DNA of 64,000 nucleotides from NCBI GenBank assembly GCA_011525845.1, contig WYBP01000023.1:1-64000 (forward strand), written 5' to 3'. Below the pieces are notes generated by a model. The model was not told the origin of the DNA. It made no database searches and worked only from the letters and a program-made list of their open reading frames with translations. Numbering within the stretch: position 1 is the first letter of the stretch; each line of letters opens with the position of its first letter. This DNA is from Gemmatimonadaceae bacterium (GTDB lineage Bacteria; Gemmatimonadota; Gemmatimonadetes; Gemmatimonadales; Gemmatimonadaceae). Shown here piece after piece: positions 30,136 through 38,772 of the stretch. The translations under genes were made by a program, and so were the position numbers.

Positions 30136-31682
30136 TGACCGGCAGGATGGGCGGGTCGAAGGGCGGGGCGCGCCTCGTCGCCGCCGGGATCCTGCTCAGC
30201 CGCGTCTTCGGGCTGGTCCGCCAGAAGGTCATGGCGTTCTTCCTCGGCGACGGCGACGCCGCGGACGTGCTCGCCTCCGCGTTCCGGATCCCGAACGTGC
30301 TCCAGAACCTCTTCGGCGAGGGGGTGCTGAGCGCGTCGTTCATCCCGGTGTACGCCAAGCTGCTCGCGGAGGGGGACGAGGCGGAGGCGGGGCGCGTGGC
30401 GGGCGCGATCGCCTCGCTGCTCGCGCTGGTCACGACCGTGATCGTGCTGCTCGGCGTGCTCGGCGCGCCCTGGCTCGTGGCGGCCATCGCGCCGGGCTTC
30501 ACGGCGGAGAAGCGCGAGCTCGCCGTCCTCCTCGTGCGCGTGATCTTCCCTGGCGTCGGGCTGCTCGTGATGAGCGCGTGGTGCCTCGGCGTGCTCAACT
30601 CGCACCGCCACTTCTTCCTCTCGTACGCCTCCCCGGTGCTCTGGAACGTCGCGATGATCGTGGCGTTCATCGTCGCCGGTCCGCGCCAGGAGCGGGAGGC
30701 GCTGGTCGTCACCGTCGCGTGGGCGAGCGTGGTCGGCAGCCTCCTCCAGTTCGCGATCCAGGTCCCGACGGTCTGGCGGCTCGACCGGGCGCTCCGATTC
30801 TCGCTCGCGCGCACGACGACCACGCGCACCGTCGTGCGGAACTTCGTCCCCGTCTTCGTGGGGCGTGGCGTGGTGCAGCTGAGTTCCTTCGTGGACACGG
30901 CCATCGCGTCGCTCATCGGCGCAGGTGCGCTCGCGACGCTCAACTACGCGCAGGCCATCTCGATGCTCCCCGTCTCGCTCTTCGGGATGTCGGTGTCGGC
31001 GGCCGAGCTCCCGGCGATGTCGGGGGAGCAGGGGAGCGACGAGGTGCGGGCGGCGGCGCTGCGCACCCGGCTCGGCCGCGGGCTCGAACGGATCGCGTAT
31101 TTCGTGATCCCGTCCGCGGCGGCGTTCCTGATGATCGGCGGCGTGCTCGCGGCCGGCCTCTACCAGGGTGGCGCCTTCACGGTGGAGAGCGCACAGTGGG
31201 TCTGGGCGGCCCTCGCCGGTGCGGCGGTGGGGTTGCTGGCGAGCACGATGGGGCGGCTCTACGCATCGACCTTCTACGCGTTGCAGGACACCACCACGCC
31301 GCTCCGCTACGCGCTCGTGCGCGTCACGCTCGGCGCCCTGCTCGGCTGGGGAGCCGCGCTCTACCTGCCGCGCGCGATGGGATGGGATCCGCGCTGGGGG
31401 GTGGCCGCACTCACGGCCGCTTCGGGCGTCGCCGGGTGGGTGGAGTTCGTGCTCCTGCGGCGCGCCATCACGCGGCGGATCGGTCCGACGGGCGTGCCGG
31501 CGAAGCGCCTCGCGCTCCTCTGGACCAGCGCGATCGCGTCGGGCGCCGTCTCGGCCGGGGCGGTGCAGCTCGTGGTCGTGCGGCACGCGGTGCTCGTCGC
31601 GATCGTGGCCGTCGTCACCTTCGGCGTGCCGTACCTCGCGCTGACCCGACTGCTCCGGGTGGATGATGGCCGACGCACCTGA
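30135..31682 (+). CDS. murJ: Lipid II flippase MurJ
   Basis: MurJ moves lipid II across the inner membrane for peptidoglycan synthesis. The 515-residue protein is almost entirely membrane helices (14 expected). It starts with LLSRVFGLVRQKVMAFFLG and ALASAFRIPNVLQNLFGEG-like segments diagnostic of MVIN/MurJ, with the conserved Arg residues of the cation-binding cavity. The ATG shares one base with the bshC stop; GTG 30132 is in the same frame. The end overlaps uvrC by about 20 bases. Confidence 0.93.
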   Translation: MTGRMGGSKGGARLVAAGILLSRVFGLVRQKVMAFFLGDGDAADVLASAFRIPNVLQNLFGEGVLSASFIPVYAKLLAEGDEAEAGRVAGAIASLLALVTTVIVLLGVLGAPWLVAAIAPGFTAEKRELAVLLVRVIFPGVGLLVMSAWCLGVLNSHRHFFLSYASPVLWNVAMIVAFIVAGPRQEREALVVTVAWASVVGSLLQFAIQVPTVWRLDRALRFSLARTTTTRTVVRNFVPVFVGRGVVQLSSFVDTAIASLIGAGALATLNYAQAISMLPVSLFGMSVSAAELPAMSGEQGSDEVRAAALRTRLGRGLERIAYFVIPSAAAFLMIGGVLAAGLYQGGAFTVESAQWVWAALAGAAVGLLASTMGRLYASTFYALQDTTTPLRYALVRVTLGALLGWGAALYLPRAMGWDPRWGVAALTAASGVAGWVEFVLLRRAITRRIGPTGVPAKRLALLWTSAIASGAVSAGAVQLVVVRHAVLVAIVAVVTFGVPYLALTRLLRVDDGRRT

Positions 31683-33597
31683 GGTGGTCGCGCAGAAGCT
31701 GGCGCACCTGCCGGACACGCCGGGGGTGTACCTCTGGCGCGCTGCGGACGGCACGGTGCTCTACGTGGGGAAGGCCAAGCGCCTCCGCCCGCGGGTGCGG
31801 AGCTACTTCGCCTCCGACCACGAGGCGAGCCCCAAGACGCGCCTCCTGGTGCAGCAGATCGCCGACCTCGACACGATCGTCGTGCCCTCGGAGACGCACG
31901 CGCTGATCCTCGAGTCGAACCTGATCAAGGAGCACCGCCCGCGCTTCAACGTGATGCTCCGCGACGACAAGTCGTACCCGTACATCAAGGTGACGCTGCA
32001 GGAGCCCTACCCGCGCGTGTTCGTCACGCGCCGCCTCGTGAGCGACGGCGGGCGCTACTTCGGGCCGTACACCGACGTCGCGGCGATGCGGCGCGCGCTC
32101 GAGGTGGTCAAGCGGATCTTCACGGTGCGTTCCTGCCGGTACGACATGCCGCGTGAGATGCCCGAGCGCGCCTGCCTGGACTACCACATCGGGCGCTGCA
32201 AGGCGCCCTGTGTGGGGCTGCAGTCCGTCGAGGACTACCGCGCGATGATCGACGAGGTGGTGATCTTCCTGGACGGCCGCGCCGACGAAGTGGTGAAGCG
32301 CGTGCGCGAACGGATGGAGCGGGCGTCGGACGAGCTCGACTTCGAGCGGGCGGCGGAGCTGCGCGATGCGCTCGCCCGGCTCCAGCGGATGGAGGAGCCG
32401 ACCGTGGTTCTCGAGGTGGAGGGGGGCGACCGCGACGTGGTCGGCTACGCCCGCGACGGGGAGGACGCCGCCGTGACCATCCTGCGGATCCGCGGCGGGA
32501 AGCTCCTCGCGCGGGACCATCGCTTCCTCGAGGGCGTCGAGGGTGAACCCGACGGCGCCGTGCTCGCCGCCTACTTGGTGAGCAGCTACCTGAACGCGCC
32601 CGCCCGCGCGCGCGACTTGCTGATCCCCTTCGACTTCGAGGACCGGCCCCTCTTCGAGGAGGCGCTCGCCGCATCGCCCGGCGGCCGCGCGCAGGTGCTC
32701 ATCCCGCAGCGCGGCCCCAAGCGCGAGCTGCTCGACCTCGCGGAGCAGAACGCTCGCCACCTGCTGGAGGAGTTCAAGCTCGCCGGCCAGGACACGGACG
32801 AGCGCGCGGCGGACCCGGTGTACGAGCTGGGACGCCAGCTCGGCCTCGAGAAGCTGCCCCGGTCGATCGTCTGCTTCGACAACTCGACCTCGCAGGGGAA
32901 GGACAGCGTTGGGAGCGTGGTCTGGTTCGAGAACGGCCGCCCGCGCCGGGCCGAGTACCGCACGATGAAGGTGAAGAGCGTCGAGGAGTCGGCCGGCCCC
33001 GACGACTTCCAGTCGATGCGCGAGGTGGTCGCGCGCTACTTCCGGCGCCGACAGGACGAGGGGAAGTCACTCCCGGACCTCGTGGTCGTCGACGGCGGGA
33101 AGGGACAGCTGAGCGCGGCGGCCGAGGCGTTGGACGAGGTCGGGCTCGGGCAGCTCCCGCTGGTGGGCCTGGCCAAGCGCGAGGAGGAGGTCTTCGTGCG
33201 CGGCCGGAGCGAGTCGCTCCGCCTCTCGCGCCGCTCCCCGGCTCTCCGTCTGCTCCAGCAGGCGCGCGACGAGGCGCACCGCACCGCCGTCGGCTACAAC
33301 CGGAAGCGCCGGACGCTGCGCACGGTGACGAGCGAGCTTCTCCGCATCCCCGGGATCGGGCCGGTGAGGCGGCGCGCGCTCCTCACGGTGTTCGGCTCGC
33401 TGCAGGGCGTGCGCGAGGCATCGGTGGAGCAGATCGCCGCCGTCGAGGGCTTCAGCGACGCGACCGCTCGCAAGGTCCTCACCGCGCTCGGCGTCGAACT
33501 CGCCGCTGAAGTCGCCGGCGAAGGCCCCGCTGAAGGCCCCGCTGAGAGTCCTACTGAGGGCCCCGCGAACGAGACGGATGGGAGAGTCGCCGAGTAG
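31663..33597 (+). CDS. uvrC: UvrABC excinuclease subunit C
   Basis: UvrC makes both incisions of nucleotide excision repair. The 644-residue protein has the GIY-YIG nuclease (PGVYLWRA and LYVGKAKRL, residues 18-100), a UVR motif (ELDFERAAELRDAL) that binds UvrB, an RNase H-like nuclease (CFDNST and VVDGGKGQL, with a late His in DEAHRTA), and a helix-hairpin-helix pair (RIPGIGPVRRRALL). The last 30 residues are a low-complexity EGPA repeat not needed for function. ATG 31663 or 31666 may be used. Confidence 0.95.
   Translation: MMADAPEVVAQKLAHLPDTPGVYLWRAADGTVLYVGKAKRLRPRVRSYFASDHEASPKTRLLVQQIADLDTIVVPSETHALILESNLIKEHRPRFNVMLRDDKSYPYIKVTLQEPYPRVFVTRRLVSDGGRYFGPYTDVAAMRRALEVVKRIFTVRSCRYDMPREMPERACLDYHIGRCKAPCVGLQSVEDYRAMIDEVVIFLDGRADEVVKRVRERMERASDELDFERAAELRDALARLQRMEEPTVVLEVEGGDRDVVGYARDGEDAAVTILRIRGGKLLARDHRFLEGVEGEPDGAVLAAYLVSSYLNAPARARDLLIPFDFEDRPLFEEALAASPGGRAQVLIPQRGPKRELLDLAEQNARHLLEEFKLAGQDTDERAADPVYELGRQLGLEKLPRSIVCFDNSTSQGKDSVGSVVWFENGRPRRAEYRTMKVKSVEESAGPDDFQSMREVVARYFRRRQDEGKSLPDLVVVDGGKGQLSAAAEALDEVGLGQLPLVGLAKREEEVFVRGRSESLRLSRRSPALRLLQQARDEAHRTAVGYNRKRRTLRTVTSELLRIPGIGPVRRRALLTVFGSLQGVREASVEQIAAVEGFSDATARKVLTALGVELAAEVAGEGPAEGPAESPTEGPANETDGRVAE
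33505..33564 (+). repeat. 12-base tandem repeat in the uvrC tail
   Basis: Five units of 12 bases, such as GGCGAAGGCCCC, GCTGAAGGCCCC and ACTGAGGGCCCC, run from 33505 to 33564 and encode AEVA-GEGP-AEGP-AESP-TEGP. The period preserves the frame, so copy number can vary without breaking uvrC. Confidence 0.7.
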
Positions 33598-33617
33598 TTT
33601 TCCTCTCCTCTCCCATC
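33577..33617 (+). repeat. Inverted repeat around the uvrC stop
   Basis: GATGGGAGAG (33577-33586) and CTCTCCCATC (33608-33617) form ten-base arms with a loop of 21 bases containing the uvrC stop codon and TTTT. A pyrimidine-rich stretch continues to the thrC start. It may mark the operon boundary, but it is not a classical terminator. Confidence 0.4.
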
Positions 33618-33640
33618 TCCCACCTCCCATCTGCCGTTCA

Positions 33641-34780
33641 ATGTGGTCACTGCACTGCTCCGTCTGCTCCTACGCCCAGCCTGACGGGCTCCAGCTCGCC
33701 TCACTCTGCCCGGACTGCAGCCAGCCGCTGATGGTCCGCCACGCGGCGGCCGTCCCGCGCGACCGCGTCACCGCGGAACGCAGTCTCTGGCGCTACGGGG
33801 CCGCACTCCCGTTCGTGCCGGGAGAGACGGCCGTGACGCTCGGGGAAGGGATGACGCCGCTCCTCGAGCTGCCGCACCTTGCGAAGGAGATCGGCGTGCG
33901 GCGCCTCTGGGTGAAGGACGAGGGGATCAATCCCACGGCGAGCTTCAAGGCGCGCGGCCTGATGATGGCCGTCACCCGGGCGAAGGCGCTCAAGCTGCCG
34001 GGCGTCTGCGTGCCCACGGCCGGCAACGCGGGGATCGCGCTGGCGGCGTATGCCGCGGCCGCGCGGATGCCCTGCCGGATCTACGCGCCCGACACCACGC
34101 CACCGCCGATCGTGGGCTCCATCCGCGCGTTCGGGGCCGAGCTCGAGCTCGTCGCGGGACACATCGGTGACGCGGGCAAGGCCACGATGGCATTCGCTAA
34201 GGAGTCGGGCTTCTTCAACGTGGCCACGGTGCGCGAGCCCTACCGCGTGGAAGGGATGAAGACGATGGGATACGAGGTGGCCGAGCAGCTCGGCTGGCGC
34301 CTCCCGGACGCGATCGTCTACCCGACCGGCGGGGGCGAGGGGACGATCGGCATCTGGAAGGCGATCGGGGAGATGCTCGACTGGGGATGGCTGCCGAAGT
34401 CGGCGGCGAAGCCGAAGATGTACATCGCCCAGGCGGCCGGCTGCTCACCCCTCGTGCGCGCGTTCAAGGCGGGGGAGGAGAAGGCGACCCCGTGGGCGGA
34501 CCCGGTCACGCATGCGAGCGGCCTGCGCGTGCCCGGACCGCTCGGCGACCGGCTCACCCTGCGCTGCCTCCGCGAGAGTGGCGGCGACGCCGAGGCGGTG
34601 GGCGAGGAGGCCATCCGTTCCGGCACCTTCCTGCTGGCCAGCACGAGCGGGATCGATGCGGCGCCGGAGGGGGGCGCGGCGCTCGAGGCCACGCGCCAGC
34701 TGGTGGCCTCCGGCCGTCTCGCGCGCGACGCCGAGGTCGTGGTGTTCAACACCGGCTCGGGCGCGAGCTACCGGTGGTGA
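33641..34780 (+). CDS. thrC: Threonine synthase (zinc-ribbon type)
   Basis: The PLP enzyme converts O-phosphohomoserine to threonine. The 379-residue protein begins with a rubredoxin-like ribbon (HCSVC and CPDC). The PLP Lys sits in NPTASFKARG and the phosphate-binding loop is PTGGGEGT. ATG 33641 places the ribbon at the N-terminus. Other fold-type II PLP enzymes (cysteate synthase, for example) share this plan, so the substrate is inferred from similarity. Confidence 0.85.
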   Translation: MWSLHCSVCSYAQPDGLQLASLCPDCSQPLMVRHAAAVPRDRVTAERSLWRYGAALPFVPGETAVTLGEGMTPLLELPHLAKEIGVRRLWVKDEGINPTASFKARGLMMAVTRAKALKLPGVCVPTAGNAGIALAAYAAAARMPCRIYAPDTTPPPIVGSIRAFGAELELVAGHIGDAGKATMAFAKESGFFNVATVREPYRVEGMKTMGYEVAEQLGWRLPDAIVYPTGGGEGTIGIWKAIGEMLDWGWLPKSAAKPKMYIAQAAGCSPLVRAFKAGEEKATPWADPVTHASGLRVPGPLGDRLTLRCLRESGGDAEAVGEEAIRSGTFLLASTSGIDAAPEGGAALEATRQLVASGRLARDAEVVVFNTGSGASYRW

Positions 34781-34803
34781 GCCGCGGCGCTCGCCACGGT
34801 CGG

Positions 34804-34809
34804 TAGATT
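34804..34809 (+). promoter_or_regulatory. -10 element before larC, possibly leaderless
   Basis: TAGATT lies six bases before the larC ATG, exactly the spacing seen at bamA. No -35 match is evident and no Shine-Dalgarno fits in between. Confidence 0.4.
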
Positions 34810-34815
34810 CCCCTC

Positions 34816-36018
34816 ATGCGCATCGCGATCCTCGACCCGTTCAGCGGCATCTCCGGCGACATGTTCCTTGGGGCGCTGGTGGATGCCGGCCTCGAGGAGT
34901 CGTTCCTCCTCGATCTCCCGCGCACGCTCGGGATCGACGGGGTCGAGGTGCGCGTGAGCCGGGTGTCGCGCGGCCAGATCGCCTGCCGCAAGGTGGACTT
35001 CGCGATCCCGCCGCAGCCGCACGGGCGGCACCTGAAGCACATCCGGGCGATAGTGGAAGCCACGCCAGCGCCGGCGTCGGTGAAGGAGCGGGCGATGGAG
35101 GCCTTCACCCTGATCACCGAGTGCGAGGCCGCCATCCACGGCACCACGGTAGAGCGGGTCCACCTGCATGAGGTGGGGAGCGTGGACGCGATCCTCGACA
35201 TCGTCGGCGCGATCTGGGGTCTCGAGCGGCTCGGGGTCGAGCGCGTGTTCTGCGGGACGATCCCGCTCGGGGACGGGTTCGTGGACACCGCGCACGGACG
35301 GATGGCCGTCCCCACCGCGGCGACGCTGAAGCTGCTGGAAGGGCTGCCGGTGCGTCCGGGGCCGGAGGGCTCGGGCGAGCTCGTGACGCCGACCGGCGCG
35401 GCGCTCGTGCGGGTGCTCAGTTCGGGGCCGCCGCCGCACGAGTTCGTGACGCGCGCGAGCGGGTTCGGGGCAGGGACCAAGGAGTTCGCCGACCGTGCCA
35501 ATGCGCTCCGCCTCGTGATCGCCGATGCGACGCCGGAGGCGATGCAGGCGTCGTCGCGGCGTTCGGGCGCGACCGCTGACGCGGGGCAGGTCGAACGCCT
35601 GATCATGCTCGCGGCGGACATCGACGACGCCACGGGCGAGATGATCGCCGGGATGGCCGACGCGCTGCGGCTGGCCGGCGCGCTCGACGTCTCCCTGCTC
35701 TCGACCGTCATGAAGAAGGGACGGCCCGGAACCCGCGTGGAAGTCCTCTGCGCACCGTCCGACGCCGACCGGTTCGAGCGGCTCCTGCTCATCGAGAGCA
35801 CGACCATCGGCGTGCGGCGCGCGGAGGTGCTGCGGCGCGCGCTCCCGCGCGAGATGCGCACCGTGGAGGTGCTCGGGCACACTATCGCCGTGAAGGTGGT
35901 TCTCCTCCCGGACGGCACGCGCCGTGCGAAGCCCGAGTACGAGGACGTGCGTCGCGTGGCGACTGCCACGGGGCGCACGATGGGGCAGGTGGCGGACGCG
36001 GCCAAGGCCGCGCTCTGA
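34816..36018 (+). CDS. larC: Nickel insertion protein LarC (pyridinium bis-thiocarboxylate nickel chelatase)
   Basis: LarC inserts nickel into the pincer cofactor used by lactate racemase and related enzymes. The 400-residue protein starts with DPFSGISGDMFLGAL and has HLHEVGSVDAILDIVG, GTKEFADRAN and an ADIDDATGE segment, all marks of the LarC/UPF0272 family. In some Lactobacillus the gene is split by a frameshift; here it is one continuous frame. larB and larE are not in the window. Confidence 0.9.
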   Translation: MRIAILDPFSGISGDMFLGALVDAGLEESFLLDLPRTLGIDGVEVRVSRVSRGQIACRKVDFAIPPQPHGRHLKHIRAIVEATPAPASVKERAMEAFTLITECEAAIHGTTVERVHLHEVGSVDAILDIVGAIWGLERLGVERVFCGTIPLGDGFVDTAHGRMAVPTAATLKLLEGLPVRPGPEGSGELVTPTGAALVRVLSSGPPPHEFVTRASGFGAGTKEFADRANALRLVIADATPEAMQASSRRSGATADAGQVERLIMLAADIDDATGEMIAGMADALRLAGALDVSLLSTVMKKGRPGTRVEVLCAPSDADRFERLLLIESTTIGVRRAEVLRRALPREMRTVEVLGHTIAVKVVLLPDGTRRAKPEYEDVRRVATATGRTMGQVADAAKAAL

Positions 36019-36041
36019 ATCGCGGAAGTCCCTGCGGTTTC

Positions 36042-36070
36042 TTGCTTTCGGTCCCCTCGATTGATAGGTT
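36042..36070 (+). promoter_or_regulatory. Promoter in the larC-DUF512 gap
   Basis: TTGCTT (36042-36047) and TAGGTT (36065-36070) are spaced by 17 bases, the best two-element match in the window. Transcription would start near 36077, within the left arm of the hairpin that follows. Confidence 0.5.
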
Positions 36071-36075
36071 GAATG

Positions 36076-36098
36076 AGCCGCCGACCGCGGCTTTTTTT
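36076..36098 (+). terminator. Intrinsic terminator after larC
   Basis: AGCCGC (36076-36081) and GCGGCT (36087-36092) form a stem around CGACC and run straight into seven T residues (36092-36098). It ends the thrC/larC transcript. It sits right at the start of the transcript expected from the upstream promoter. Confidence 0.75.
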
Positions 36099-36144
36099 GC
36101 CCCCGCGAGTCCCAGTATTCCCCGTCGCAACCCACTGCCGCCCG

Positions 36145-37455
36145 ATGGTCCGCGTCCTCCGAGTCCAGCCTGAGAGCATCGCCTCCGAACTCGGGATCGT
36201 CCCGGGCACGGAGTTGATCGCCGTGGACGGGCGGCCGCTGGAGGACTTCCTGGACTGGGAGTTCCTCACCGCCGACGACGCCTTCGAGCTCGAGGCCAAG
36301 CTCCCCGACGGGGAGCACATCGTGTTCGAGATCGAGCGGGAGGGGGGCGACCCGATGGGGGTCGAGCTCGAACCGCCGAACGTGCGCCGCTGCGCCAACC
36401 GGTGCGAGTTCTGCTTCATCGAGGGACTCCCCAAGGGACTCCGGAAGCCCCTCTACATCCGCGACGACGACTACCGGCTCTCCTTCGCGTACGGGAACTT
36501 CGCCACGCTTTCGAACCTCAAGGAGCGCGACTTCGCGCGGATCCTCGAGTACCGGCTCTCCCCGCTCTACGTCTCGGTGCACGCCACCCCGTGGGAGGCG
36601 CGCAAGAAGCTCCTCAACAACCCGCGCGTGCCGAACATCGTCGAGCAGCTCACGCGGCTGGTCGAGGGCGGCATCCAGTTCCACGGGCAGATGGTCGTGG
36701 TGCCGGGACTTAACGACGCCGAGGTGCTGGAGGAGTCGCTCCGCGACCTGTACGCCTTCGGCGACGCCTGCCTCTCCGTGGCCCTCGTGCCGGTGGGGCT
36801 CACCCAGTTCTCGCACATCTATACGGGCGAGTCGATGGACGTGGCGAACGCGCGCCGGATCCTCGACGCCGTCGAGCGCTGGTCGGCGCGCGCCGAGCGC
36901 GAGCGGGGCGAGCCCTGGGTGTACGGCTCGGACGAGCTCTACCTGCTCGCCCAGCGCGAGCTGCCCCCCACGGAGCACTATCGTGACTTCGCGCAGATCG
37001 AGAACGGCGTGGGCGCGGTGCGCTCCCTCCAGGACCGCGTGCGCGACGGCTTGGGCCGCCTCCCGCGCCTCGACGGCCGCCGCATCGGCGTCGTGACCGG
37101 CTCGGCGATGGTCGAGCTCATGCCGCGCCTGCTCGAGCAGCTCACCGCCGCCACCGGCGCCCGCTTCAAACTCATCCCCACCGTGAACTCCCTCTTCGGC
37201 CCGACGGTCACCACGGCCGGCCTGCTCGTGGGCGCGGACATCTCGCGCGCGCTCGACGGCCGCGCGGACCTCGACCTCGCACTGATCCCCGCCGAGACGA
37301 TCAACGAATCGGGGGTCTTCCTCGACGACGCGACCTTCGTGGACGTGCGCGAGGCGCTGCCGATGCCGGTCTATCCCTCGTACGACTTCATCGACGTGCT
37401 CGAGCACGAGGGCGCCGCCGAGCGCAGCACCGCCGGCGCGGGAGCGGGACGATGA
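36145..37455 (+). CDS. DUF512 family Fe-S protein with N-terminal PDZ domain
   Basis: The 436-residue protein has a PDZ-like N-terminus (VQPESIASELGIVPGTELIAVDG), then the CANRCEFCFIEGLP cluster that resembles a radical-SAM cysteine motif, and a C-terminal DUF512 domain. The biochemical role is not known. In many bacteria the gene lies next to der, as here, which hints at a link with ribosome assembly. ATG 36145 is preferred; the longer frame from ATG 36073 would be translated through a terminator. Confidence 0.85.
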   Translation: MVRVLRVQPESIASELGIVPGTELIAVDGRPLEDFLDWEFLTADDAFELEAKLPDGEHIVFEIEREGGDPMGVELEPPNVRRCANRCEFCFIEGLPKGLRKPLYIRDDDYRLSFAYGNFATLSNLKERDFARILEYRLSPLYVSVHATPWEARKKLLNNPRVPNIVEQLTRLVEGGIQFHGQMVVVPGLNDAEVLEESLRDLYAFGDACLSVALVPVGLTQFSHIYTGESMDVANARRILDAVERWSARAERERGEPWVYGSDELYLLAQRELPPTEHYRDFAQIENGVGAVRSLQDRVRDGLGRLPRLDGRRIGVVTGSAMVELMPRLLEQLTAATGARFKLIPTVNSLFGPTVTTAGLLVGADISRALDGRADLDLALIPAETINESGVFLDDATFVDVREALPMPVYPSYDFIDVLEHEGAAERSTAGAGAGR

Positions 37456-38771
37456 GCGACATCCCGGTGGTCGCGCTCGTCGGACGTCCGAACGTCGGGA
37501 AGTCCGCGCTCTTCAATCGGCTCATCGGCGACGACACCGCGATCGTGAGCGAGGAGGCGGGCACCACGCGCGACCGCCACTTCGCGCTCGCCCAGTGGGG
37601 TGGCCGCGACTTCTGGCTCGTCGACACCGGGGGCCTCGTGGAGGACTCCGACCTCCCGATGGATGTCGCCATCCGCCGCCAGGTGAAGGAGGCGATCGCC
37701 GAGGCGGACCTGATGCTGCTGACCGTCGACGCGAAGGCGGGGCTGCACCCCAGCGACGCGCGCCTCGTCGACCTGCTGCGCAACTCGCGGAAGCCCTGGC
37801 TCCTGGTGGCGAACAAGGTCGACGACCCCGCGAGCACCGACTTCTTCGAGTTCTTCAACCTCGGGGCGGGGGACCCGCTCCCGGTCTCGGCCGTGAACGG
37901 CAAGAACTCGGGGGACCTGCTCGACGCCGTGGTGCGGAAGCTCCCCGAGACGGAGGGGGACGGGAAGTCGGACGCGCTCCGCGTGGCGGTCATCGGGCGC
38001 CCGAACGTCGGCAAGTCGTCGTTCATCAACAAGCTCCTCGGTGAGGAGCGGCTGGTGGTCTCCGAGATCTCGGGCACCACGCGCGACTCGATCGACACGC
38101 CGCACACCTTCCACGGCCGCGAGTTCATCTTCGTGGACACGGCGGGGCTCCGCCGCCAGTCGAAGATCGACGACGGGATCGAGTTCTACTCGTCCCTGCG
38201 CACGCGCCGCGCGATCGACCGTTCCGACATCTGCCTGCTGATGATCGACGCCACCGAGGGCCTGCACAACCAGGACCTCAAGATCGCGACGCTCGCGTGG
38301 GAATCCGGGCGCGGCCTGATCATCATCGTCAACAAGTGGGACCTGAAGGACAAGGACGACAAGACGTCGGCCAAGTTCCAGAAGGAGTGCGCGGAGAAGG
38401 CACCCTACCTGCGGTTCGTGCCCTTCCTCTTCACCTCCGCGCTCACCGGCCAGCGCGTGACCAAGGTCCTGGAGCTGATCCTCGAGGTGGAGCAGGAGCG
38501 CAACAAGCGGATCACCACCTCGGACGTGAACGAGGCGCTCACCGAGCTCGTGGCACGCCGCCAGCCGCCGCAGGCCGCCGGGCGCGAGGTGAAGCTCAAC
38601 TACGCCACGCAGGTGGAGACGGCGCCGCCGGCGATCGCGGTGTTCGGCAACCATCCCGAGCTCGTGCAGGAGCACTACGTGCGCTACCTGCACAACGGGT
38701 TCCGCGAGAAGTGGGGGTTCCATGGCAACCCGCTGCGGATCCTGATGCGACGCAAGGGTGGCCGGAACTGA
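37452..38771 (+). CDS. der: Ribosome biogenesis GTPase Der (EngA)
   Basis: Der has two tandem GTPase domains and acts in 50S assembly. The 439-residue protein has GRPNVGKSALFN with DTGG and NKVD, then GRPNVGKSSFIN with DTAGL and NKWD, and a C-terminal KH-like domain. The start overlaps the DUF512 stop by four bases. Confidence 0.96.
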   Translation: MSDIPVVALVGRPNVGKSALFNRLIGDDTAIVSEEAGTTRDRHFALAQWGGRDFWLVDTGGLVEDSDLPMDVAIRRQVKEAIAEADLMLLTVDAKAGLHPSDARLVDLLRNSRKPWLLVANKVDDPASTDFFEFFNLGAGDPLPVSAVNGKNSGDLLDAVVRKLPETEGDGKSDALRVAVIGRPNVGKSSFINKLLGEERLVVSEISGTTRDSIDTPHTFHGREFIFVDTAGLRRQSKIDDGIEFYSSLRTRRAIDRSDICLLMIDATEGLHNQDLKIATLAWESGRGLIIIVNKWDLKDKDDKTSAKFQKECAEKAPYLRFVPFLFTSALTGQRVTKVLELILEVEQERNKRITTSDVNEALTELVARRQPPQAAGREVKLNYATQVETAPPAIAVFGNHPELVQEHYVRYLHNGFREKWGFHGNPLRILMRRKGGRN

Positions 38772-38772
38772 G

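Noticed and set aside
36073-36144. Longer DUF512 start at ATG 36073
   Set aside because: The codons pass through the terminator hairpin and T-run, and the conserved PDZ begins at ATG 36145.
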